Shown piece after piece: positions 42,001-54,000 of a stretch of DNA of 64,000 nt. The translations under genes and the position numbers were made by a program. Under the pieces are notes generated by a model. That model made no database searches and was not told where the DNA came from. It saw only the letters and a program-made list of their open reading frames with translations. Positions within the stretch are counted from its first letter, which is position 1, and every line of letters starts with the position of its first letter. Source of the stretch: Siphonodentalium dalli (Eukaryota; Mollusca; Scaphopoda; Gadilida; Siphonodentaliidae); NCBI GenBank assembly GCA_032622095.1, contig CP136068.1, positions 49,160,443 to 49,224,442 of the forward strand, written 5' to 3'.

Positions 42001-45000
42001 TGGTCAAGTTTTTCAAAGGTTTTTGAGTTCGAAAACTGGCCAGGTTCATGTATTGTTGTCACAATTATGGTCATCAATAAGTTATTTTTCGTGATTTTGA
42101 TCCCGATAGCACGATAACTTGAACAAATATCAACTGATTTTGTGAATATTCGATATTTGAGACTTGGTGAACAATTTTCGTGATTTTGATCCCGATAGTA
42201 TGATAACTTGAATAAATATCAACTGATTTTGTGGATATTGGATATTTGAGACTTGCTCCACAATGTATGTCAGACTTCCTCAACAGTCTTGTGCATGATA
42301 CCCAGTTACGATTAATTAATTTTCAATACAAGCCCATGTTTCACGTTGCTACCGCAACTCGACCCCACATCTCTGTTGAGAATTCTCTGTTTGTTTTTTA
42401 GAATGATATGCTGATATCCAAGACGAGATACCAGCTGGATGTTCAGTGGCAGAAATCTATTCACCTTGGGAACGGAATGTCAGGGAAGTGCTTTCTTGCT
42501 ACCGATATGGACACCGAATATCAGTTCTGTGTCAAAGTGGTTAGTTTAAGCTTCATATGTTCAAGAAGGCGAAGATCTGGCTAATTCTCCATTGATATTA
42601 TTACAAATGTTTTCATAACTTATTATTCAAGAAATTCAAGAAATTAAGTTACATCTTGAAACACATAAGGCATAATGTGCAGGGATTCCACTGGAGAGGC
42701 AGTTGGTCCCTTTCCCCTACCCCAAATTTCCTCTCCGACACATTCCCCTACCTGATCCACAGATTTATACCTATATGACGTGCACAGTAATGCCATAAAT
42801 AATCGACTCCTTATCCACAGCATAATTATGGGTAATTTTTCAGGATTTAGTCGGAAATATGGCTTGTTGCCATTCATCGGAAATCTCAGTAACAAGCCAT
42901 ATTTCTAGACATGGCCAATTAGTTTTATTTAGTGGCAGATACAGTAATGCCCTAAATAATTGACTCCTTAATCACAGCAAAATTATGGGGAACTTTTCAG
43001 GATTTAGTCGGAAATATGGCTTGTTACTGAGATTTCCGATGAATGGCAACAAGCCATATTTCCGACTAAATCCTGAAAAGTTACCCATAATTCTGCTGTG
43101 ATTAAGGAGTCGATTATTTAGGGCATTACTGTATCTCCCACTAAATAAACCAATTGGAATGATATATGTAGCTAATGCTGACCACTAGTTAACCATTTTA
43201 CTTTTAAAATATTTTCAAGAATACACATATTAAACATTTATTGCATTGTTTCGAGGTTGACATGAGGATTTATCAACCCAAGGAAGTTAATATTCACCGA
43301 GGCCACATGTGCGGAAATTACTGAATAGTCATCGGAATGCCATTGCCCGTACAGTTGGTCCTAATTTCATGCCCCCTCATGATTAGAGACACCATTAGAA
43401 TCCATGGTTGACAGTCCTTCCTCGTCGCTGATCGAAATGATCTATCTAATGATAAAGGGATGTTATTTTACATTGCACCAGAAACGTTTCATCTTGACAA
43501 CATCTGCTTTAAAATCAAGCTAACTTGATATGTTGCTGTCCCGATTTGTGCTAATTATGTAGACGAGATATCAGCGATTTAAGGTTTCTCAGTTCTAGGT
43601 ATATGTTCTAATATATTTCACCTCACCCAGAAAATGTCGCCTTCTGATTGGCTGAGAGCTGTGTCCTATATGGTGTAGTATTGTGCTAAATTTAGCACAC
43701 TACTATACTTGTTTAGTGTTGTACTAAATTTAGCATACTACTATACCAAACGCACATGTAAAAAGTAATGAGCAGAGGCAACAATCTCAAGAACAGATAT
43801 ATGCAAATGAGAACAACAATTTACTAAGGCGTTTCCAAATGGAACAACGTCAACTTGCGAAGTGGTAAACATTCAGTTGAATTCACCTTGTGGTACAGTT
43901 TCAGGTTTTCGTTCATTAACCCTTTACCCAACAGAATGGCCCTGTGCCAATGCATTCTCTTATTTTTTAGGCCAATGCATTCTCTTATATATGCGAGGCG
44001 ACCTATGGTCGACTCGCATATATAAGAGAATGCATTGGCACAGGGCTAACTGTAACTATCACAATGTGGTCAAGGAGCCGGTTCCAATGATATCCTTATT
44101 TGTATGGTTCTATTGAGACAGACCGAAGATATTTTAGGCTGTTAAAGCTTTATTTGGCCGGTTTTGGCCGTTTTGTTGGGTAAAGGGTTAAAAAAATCTA
44201 AATAATGCATGTCTCGGTTTATTGAACTAGACATAAACACATCTTTGTGACGATTATGTCTCTCGTAAACTGTTTATTGGTAAGTGGATAATCATATTTG
44301 TTCTTTGAGTAGTATGTTCTATTAACATGCTATGAAGGGAATTTAACAGTCCCTCAGTTAGTGTTGGTAGAATACAGTTATGAAGTATACATGCTTCAAG
44401 TTCGAATTGTTCAGTGAAATATAATGAATAGAGAATGTCTTGTCATTGACTACAGTAATGCCCTAAGTAATCGACTCCTTAAACACAGCAGAATTATGGG
44501 TAACTTTTCAGGATTTAGTCGGAAATATGGCTTGTTTCCATTCATCGGAAAGCTCTCCCCGATGAATGGCAACAAGCCATATTTCCGACTAAATCCTGAA
44601 AAGTTACCCATAATTCTGCTGTGTTTAAGGAGTCTATTACTTAGGGCATAACTGTACGTGTCTATTGTGCCCAGTGGAGTGGGTATAGTTCAATCCGCTT
44701 CATGTCGGGAACTATACCCACCCCACTGGGCACTAGACCCATATAGTCAAATCCAAGGCATGCTCTATTGAATATAAAACATTCTTGGTTTTTCTTTAAA
44801 TTATCGTTTTTAAATATTTCAGGTTCATATCAGCAATTTTGAAGTTGGGGAGTTGGAAATTTGCAGTGACATGAATCATATCAATATAGTGAAGATGTAT
44901 GGGGCACTTAGAGATGGCGAGCACATCTACATGTTCATGGAATTTGTTGATGGTTTGTACACAATTTGGTTTTTTATATGCCCATTTTATTTTTGTCATA

Positions 45001-48000
45001 TTAAGTAATCAGTCTGTCCGTCCATCTGTCCATCCATCTGTTAAATTTAACTTGATAACTCCGGTTTGGATTATTAGATAAGAAGAAAAGTTAACTAGCA
45101 TGTTTCTAATAGACAAAAGTACAGCCCAAGTTCAAATGTGGGTTCCATCCAATTATTTTTACATGAAATGGGGTTCTTTTTTAGCTCAACTTTACTTTGT
45201 AAAGTTTGAGCTATTGCCATGGCTTTGTCGTCCGTCGTCCGTGTGTGCGTAAGGCGTCAACAATGCAGGCTACAGGTCGTTCCTTTGGTCGGATCATTAT
45301 GAAATTTGTCATGAATGTTAATAATGACATGTAGATGGGAACGAGTCATTTTGGGGTCATTCGGCCAAAAAACATGGCCGCCAGCAGCCATCTTTGATTT
45401 TACTCTTTGTATGACTAAATCCTTTAGCACGGGCTACAGGTCGTACCTTTAGTCTGATCATCATAAAATTTGTCATGGTTGTTGAAATTGGAATGTAGAT
45501 GGGAACGAGTCATTTTGGGGTCATTCGGACAAAAAACATGGCCACCAGCGGCCATCTTGGATTTCAAAATTTAATCCATTAGCACAGGCCACAGGTCGTA
45601 CTGTTCGTCTGATCATCATGAAATTTGTCATGGATGTTAATAATGACATTTAGATGGGAACGAGTCATTTTGGGGTCATTCGGCCAAAAAACATGGCCGT
45701 CAGCAGCCATCTTGGATTTTACTCTTTGTATGACTAAATCCTTTAGCACGGGCTACAGGTCGTACTTTTAGTATGATCATCATAAAATTGTCAAGAATGT
45801 TAATAATGACATGTAGATGGGAACGAGTCATTTTGGGGTCATTCGGCCAAAAAACATGGCCGCCAGCAGCCATCTTGGATTTTACTCTTTGTATGACTAA
45901 ATCCTTAAGCACGAGCTACAGGTCGTACCTTTTGTCTGATCGTCATGGATGTTAACGATGACATGTAGATCGGAACGACTCATTTTGGGGTCATTCGGCC
46001 AAAAACATGCCATCTTGGATTTTACTTTTCTCTTCATGTCTATAAACTAGTATTAGACATTCAACTTTCCACATTCCTAATCGCTCCATTGACTGTAATA
46101 CATTAAATTATTCCCTTTCCATGTTGAGCTACAGTGTCATTGACACTTTCATTTACTTATAATTTGCCCAATTTCATAACATTTTAGCTTCCGACTGATA
46201 ACTCCAGTTTCCATTATTTAATAAGAACCACAGTTGATATGTGTGTTTCATAGGGTCCAATTATTTTTTTTAAATTAATTTAATTAAATTTTTGTATTTA
46301 TGATGAAGATTATGTAATATTATGAGCTTCTATTTATGTTTATTTGATGAAGATATATACCGAAACAAAAGAGTAATGAAAACAGAGTTCTATACAGCTA
46401 ATGTGAGATACATGCATAAAATAATACAACACTTTTAACAGCTGAATAATAGTGGCTGTATTTGAGCACGCAGACTATAGCCAGCTGTAGCCTGCCGGCT
46501 GTGGCTTATAAGACATGAGCAGTAGAAAGCTACAGGTGCCATGGAAATAAACACATCCTGTGAAAAATATAGAGTTTCCCTCCCCTTCTATTGTTTACAT
46601 TGTCTTGTCAGTCATTTTTCACTTATGCAGTCACCTGTGAAGTGTCCATGTTTATACAGCATTTTCACACATCATGACACAATCATGGCTTTGGGAGAGT
46701 ATGAAAATCAATTAATGTTGTCACCCTGCAATCAAAGTGCATCTTCATCTGTCCATTTTACTGAGGAAAATTTGGATGTATTTATTGGGGGCACATACGG
46801 GAGAAATTGGTGCTTATTCATATTTTGGGGTTTTTCACTATGGCAATCCGGGAGTCTCACGAACAATCTGTGAAACTTAACAGCTCTGATGGGAGCCGTC
46901 AAATTATTTCCGAATTTAAAAAAAAAAAACATGGCCACCAGCAGCCATCTTGGATTTTACTCTTTGTATGACGAAATACTTTGGCACACCCTACAGACCA
47001 CATCCCTCATCCGATCGTCATCAAACTAAATTTGGATCTTTGGAGTGACCACTAGATGGGAGCTATCACTTTCTTTTCAATTTCATTGGAAAACATGGCT
47101 GCCAGTGACCATCTTGGAATTTACTTTATATATATATCTCTTCATGTTGACATATGGTATTACTTTATATATATATCTCTTCATGTTGACATATGGTATT
47201 ACTTTATATATATATATCTCTTCATGTTGACATATGGTATTACTTAGACACTTCAACTTTCTGCATTCCTAGTCGCTCCATTAACTTTAACACATGAAAT
47301 TATCCCCACTGCAAATTGAGCTACAGTGTCACTGACACTTTCATTACGACCCTCATTCAGTTGATTTAATAATAATTTATAAGCAAACTAATGGGTGTGT
47401 CTAGCCACGCCCCAGTGATTCTCTTGTTTCATAATAAGCTGCAGTAAAATATTACATATATGTTTTCGAACATTGATCATTTCTCCTGCCACGTTTATCT
47501 AACCACATGTGAGCTTCTTTTAGCCAATCAGAATTTTGTTTAGTCACATTTTTTGTGAGTTGGATTTTATAATAATTCAGGTGGTTAATTAAAGTGATAT
47601 GACACACTCCGGCAGGGTGATAAAATAGAAATGGAGAATAATATTCACAAATATTATATCCAAATTGACAGCCCACACCGTCATTTTTATATATTAATTA
47701 CATGCAGTGAACTTTGATGGCGAAATCGTTTTCATTAGTATATCACTAATAGTTGCATCCCGAATTGAGATGTAAATATTTACAATTGAGTGTAGTTTCG
47801 ACGATGTTTTCTATGGAGTGGTACGGTCGATTTGCTTGAGATTTTCGGCAATGTTAGTAGAATACTATATTCATCCAGTTGGCATAGCATCTGAATACTA
47901 ACTTAGCAGTTTCATGGCACCTGAACAAGTCCATAATATACCTTTAATATTAACCCTTTCGTAGCTGAATTATCACTGATGTGTAGTTGCTTGATTCAGG

Positions 48001-51000
48001 GTATCCAGAATTGTGTATATCGACCTCCTACATGTTTGTACTAAGATGTCAAAGGTCGAGGAGTCCAGAGAGGAATGCTCCTATGTACTCTACTTATGAT
48101 GTAAATGTTATGATATTTCAGGTGGGTGCCTTACGGAGCATATAAATAACCAGAAAGCACTGGGCAGACGTTTCAGCCAACGGACTGCAATGCATTATCT
48201 AAAACAGCTACTCAATGTACTCATCTATTTTAGAAATAAAGGGATCATACACGAGGATCTGAAAGGTAAGCCTCATATACCGGGGATTTAACCCTGTCAT
48301 GGCGGGAGCTGCGCTGGTGCAGCATTAATGACCCTGTTCCAGTGCATTATATTATATATACAAGTCTCTCATAGGGAGCCTCTCATATATAAGAAAATGT
48401 ACTGGCTTGCAAGGTCAAGGTAAATATTGTTAGGCCAGTGCATTCTCTTATATATGCGAGACGCCCTATGGGTGACTCGCATATATAAGAGAATGCATTG
48501 GCACAGGGTTTTTGCAAAAAATCAGGAAGCTCCAGCCATGAAAGGGTTACGGGATCATTCATGAGGGCCTGAACTTACCGGTAAGCCTCATATGATAGGG
48601 ATTTAGGGGGTCATATATGAGGATCTTAAAGGTAAGCCATCATGTTCTGCCGATTTAAGGGATAATTTGAGGGAGGTATGAAACAGTATATGATATTCAA
48701 GGATTGTTTATGATTTTAGCTTTCTGTTGGCTTTAACAGGAATATCGTGAACCCTAAAACTGACTCCAATCCAGTCAGCTTTAGAGTTTTCATGATATTT
48801 TCTTTAAATGTTTTCTCCTAGTCAGAGGATCAAATCACATTGAAGTATTTTAGATTACAATAATGAAAACGTTCTTAAAAATGGTTTACCCAGACCTCGA
48901 AAAATTTCCTTAAAGAAGCATAATCAGAATTAACACTCGCAAATTACTATTTCCTTGACTTCAGGGGTAAAAAATATATGATTCGAGGCGAGAAACCCAC
49001 CCATCAAAGCTCAGAGTGGTCAAATATCGATGTTTGACATCTATTATTTTGTACCACCGATAATTTTTAAGTGGCCCAGTAAACTGTCGACGAGAAGAGG
49101 GTATCGGACCAAGTTGCAGATGAAGATGGATAACTCTAAAATCAAGTGGCTTTTTTTGTGTCAGATATTTGACAAACCAGCAAAATTTCGTTTAACAAAA
49201 TGTTCATAAATAACAGGTTTTTGGGCAATTTTATACTATAGCTGACTGTGGTTAGCGTTATGTTTGGCCAATTACTTGCTTCTGATAACTGAAGCAGCAT
49301 TTCAAAAAATTTTGTTGTTGTTGTAATCTGATGATATGGGGACCATCAAATTGGATTGAGTACCTTTAAAAGTTTTTTAATCTGATTCGCATAGAGTGAA
49401 CCGTGACCTGTACAATAGATTGTGAACCGTGACCTGTATAATAGATTTTGAACCCTGACCTGTATAATAGATTTTGAACCCTGATCTGTATAATACATTG
49501 TGAACCCTGACCTGTATAATAGATTGTGAACCCTGACCTGTATAATAGATTTTGAACCCTGACCTATCCTATGTGAACCCTGACCTGTATAATAGATTTT
49601 GAACCCTGACCTGTATAAAATATTGTGAACCCTGATCTGTATAATAGATTGTGAACCCTGACCTGTATAATAGATTGTGAACCCTGACCTGTATAATAGA
49701 TTGTGAACCCTGACTTATCCTATTTGATCCACAGGTGACAACATCCTCCTGGTAAGAGGTTCAAATCATATTAAAGTGTGTGACTTCGGACTCGCCAGAC
49801 ACGTTGAGATGGGTCTAAGTCTCAAGAAGCTCTCACCCGTCGGGACCCAGACACAGTGGAGTCCAGAGAAGGCTGCGAGTGAGGGCTACAGCTTCCCTGC
49901 CGAGTTGTGGGCTGTAAACTGCACAATCGTACACATACTCAGCACCTATCCTCCTTGGGTCAAGAGATTCCCATTTGCCAAGCTTCTACACTTTGTGGTG
50001 AGTACTCATTCATTTAACTGGATGTGGCTTGTTTGAACGTCAACAATTATTTATATGTAATCAGGTCATTATATGTAGAAATATTCGCGAAACACCAGAC
50101 GTTGACGTTTATACACAGATAAAAATTAGGGATATGGCTTGAGGGTGTCTATTTTGAAGTTTCCAACTGCACCTCCTCCTTTGCACTTGACCAAACTCCC
50201 AATTATTGTTTGCACTGTCCCCCAATCCACCTGTGTTGGAACATTCCAACTGGTACCTCAAGCTATGTAACTGTTCGTTTTTACCAAAAGTAGAAAGTAT
50301 GTTAAATTCCCCCACTAATTAATGGTTGTAAAATCTAACAATTTGAACAATTGCAACCATTATATGGTGTAAAAATTGAACGAGTGTTGTGTCAGGCATG
50401 AAATTTTCAGCTGTTGTAAATTATAACCAAAGTTGGGGGGGCTTTTCCTCCTGGTAAAAATATTGCCGAGGTCGCAGGCTGGAGGTCGTAGCAATTTGCA
50501 AATTTTTACAAACGCTCTTTATTTATACAATATCATGAAGATATGAGAAGGTATATCCTGCCAGCAATCAAGGACTTAATCATTATTTATATATCTTTCA
50601 GATATATGACAAGTCACCTCCCTTGGAAGATGTTCCGAAGGATATTCTACCCATCATTAAGGATTTAATAACGAGAGGCTTCACTGTTGATCCAGATAAG
50701 AGGCCGACACCATTTGATTTGCTTCGTCATCAAGCATTCAACCTTATTGGTATGTACAATGTGCCATATTAGCTAGGAGTCCTGTGAATATTAGAAATAT
50801 TAATTCGATATCCATATCGGTCAATATTATTTTAATTCACAAAAAGAGATAAGCAAAAAGGTGCCAACTGGATTTCATAAAATAGGCATGCACAATTCCT
50901 TGCTTCACATAACTGCAGAACTGCAATATCTACGGATCTGTGACAACAAAAATCTGTAATGAGTAGGCCAGATGTGCAAAATCAGAGAGGAAACGGAATA

Positions 51001-54000
51001 AATTAACACTACCTGCTTTGATGTATCCGAGTGGCGATTTGATGTGATGATTCAATTCAGGGCATAATTGCCGATTCGCAGGACACTAATATTAACAACA
51101 CTTACAGGGTTCTATTTGTTCGGTTGTACATTGCAATTCCCATAACATTTCATGGCAGTTTACAAATAATTTCAGGGCATCTATTCCATTGACTATTTAC
51201 TGAACATATCGTGAATTTAGGAATTTTGTGTTTATGTTATCAGTACATACCTACCAATGGGAAACAGTTCATTCCGATGTTTAACCCTTTGAGTGCCAGG
51301 TCCGATTTTTGTATCAACCCATATACCCTGTGCCAATGCATTCTCTTATATATGCGAGTCGACCATAGGTCGCCTCGCATATATAAGAGAATGCATTGGC
51401 CTAACATTTTTTTTTTTTACAATTTTTTACAATTTTAATAATTTATTCTTATATTCTTAAACAGACTTATTTTGTAGGTTTAGGGCCGATGAGATCGGCC
51501 CCTGGCACTCAAAGGGTTAATAATTTTCTAACTGAATGATCATATGAATTGATTCAATTCGATGTGATTCAGCATGTTTTAGTGTAAGTTTTGTTAATTT
51601 GCTGGCCGATTTAAATGTTATCGAATCATTTGCTCCAGGTGCTTTCACACGCTGCCAATGATTCAAAATGCTTTTGCGTGCATAACACTAACAAAATTAT
51701 TGAACGACACAAACAGATCAGAATTGACCTATAGATAGAAATATTGCAAGAATGATGTAATTGCACCAACTAATTACACCAGAAACTTCCATACCCAACT
51801 GTCATGTCCAAGAAAATCATCTGGGAATATATCACAAACAAGTCTGCAAATCACTGTTTAAGTCTGATGATAAGTATGTCTTTACAACTACCGACAGACA
51901 CTCCCTATCTTCCGTCACATCCACATCCCGAGCTTCAGCTAGCTGCATAAATGCTCCTCGTAGTGGCTGTAGGGCTACACTAAATTGGTTGGATAAACAT
52001 AAGAACTAGTCAAATATGTCATATTTATATACTAAGTATATATATATATATCTCACTCTCTGATAAATGTGTTTTCCATCTATATGCTCGATGCAACGAT
52101 TTGATTGGGGATTCAATTCAAACTGAAGGAGAAATTTCAACCAGAAATTGATGGGATGAACTAATTTTAATTTCAGAGCCCGGCGTTAATGAAAACTACT
52201 ACAGCACTTTCGCAGGCAGCGACTCTTCGATGGAAAAGGACAGATCATTGCCGAATCGACAGAACGAAACTGAAGGTGCATCTGCAGAAATGACAGTGGA
52301 TTCTAAAACAGAAACATCTCAGGAGAGTAGAAATATCACTGAAACTGTCGTTCAACAACCTCGCAAAACCAGCTCAAATATGCCAGCTACTGTCGATGAC
52401 ATGAGCGCAAACGAGAGTACAAATGTCACAGAAACTGTCATCCCAGCTACTGTTGACGACATGAGCTCAAAACATCTTGAGAATATACTCGCTTCTCTGC
52501 AAATTGAGTCAAATGATGAAAGAATACCTGCTAATGAAGAAGTAGCAGAAGTGGGTACCAGAAAGGAGGAGAGCCTAGATCTAGATACGGTAACCATAAG
52601 AGATCCTGCAGATCACCCTCTGTCCACCCCTTGTCTGCCTGCAGATCACCCACCGTCCACCCCTTGTCTGCCATTACTGCCAATCTTTCTTAATGAAGTA
52701 CAATTCACATCTGAGTGTTCGGCATCAACTGTTTGCAGCTCGACAGAAGATGTGGACAGAGTTAACAGTGACGAGCTATTTGAGAGTCGTGAGAGTAGTG
52801 ACGGAAGTAGCCACATGATGTTTGCAGCGTCGGGAGACTCGAAGAAGAATTCCGGAGAAAGCGCGCCAAAACTTTGGTTGGATACGAGTAAGCAGGTTAA
52901 GCACACATTAGCACGAAGCCAGACTTTCCCAACTTCTGCAGAGGGAGCTGAATTTGCTGAAAATTTCAGAATTCCCAGGAATTCATCATTCATAAACACT
53001 TTGAAGTCAGTCGTTTCTGGGAATACAGTCATTTCTAGCAGTAGCACGTCATCAGGCATCTGGTCGACTCCCCCATCAGCTAATGCTTTTGGACCGACTC
53101 CTTCGTCGTCTAGCAGTAGACCACGGAATTATAGTACAGAATCAGGGTTCTATCCAGGTACACCGAACACTGGAAAATCGGCCAATAAACAAGCTGAAGA
53201 AGCCATAAAATGGTGTGAGTATTAACCTTTTAAATGGTGTGAGTATTAACCTTTTAAATGGTGTGAGTATTAACCTTTTAAATGGTGTGAGTATTAACCT
53301 TTTAAATGGTGTGAGTATTAACCTTTTAAATGGTGTGAGTATTAACCTTTTAAATGGTGTGAGTATTAACCTTTTAAATGGTGTGAGTATTAACCTTTTA
53401 AATGGTGTGAGTATTAACCTTTTAAATGGTGTGAGTATTAACCTTTTAAATGGTGTGAGTATTAACCTTTTCTATACTAAGTGGATTCTCCCACTCTGTT
53501 ATTAAAGTATACATTGGAATGGTCTATAATTCATCTGGAGAGGGGTTTTCAGAAAAAATAAGCGGACGACAGATCATACAAGTGCAGAAGGAGTCCTATT
53601 TGTTGAGGAAATGATTCAGTGTTGAACTAAACCCTTTAATGACTGGAGCTTCCTGAAATGTTGCGAAAACCATGTGCCAATGCATTCTCTTATATATGCC
53701 GTGTCGTCCATAGGGCGCCTCACATATATAAGAGAATGTATTGGCCTAACACCATTTAACCTAATCTTGTAAGCCATGTGAGGCTCTCTATGGGAGACTC
53801 ACATATATAAGAGAATGCATTGGCCTAACAATATTTAACTTGATCTTGTAAGCCATGCGAGGCTCCCTATGGGAAAATCACATATATAAGAGAATGCATT
53901 GGCCTAACAATATTTAACTTGATCTTGTAAGCCATGCGAGGCTCCCTATGGGAAAATCACATATATAAGAGAATGCATTGGCCTAACAATATTTAACTTG

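Noticed and set aside
53215-53505. 96-codon ORF of repeated SINLLNGV
   Set aside because: It is the 24-bp donor-containing minisatellite read in one frame.
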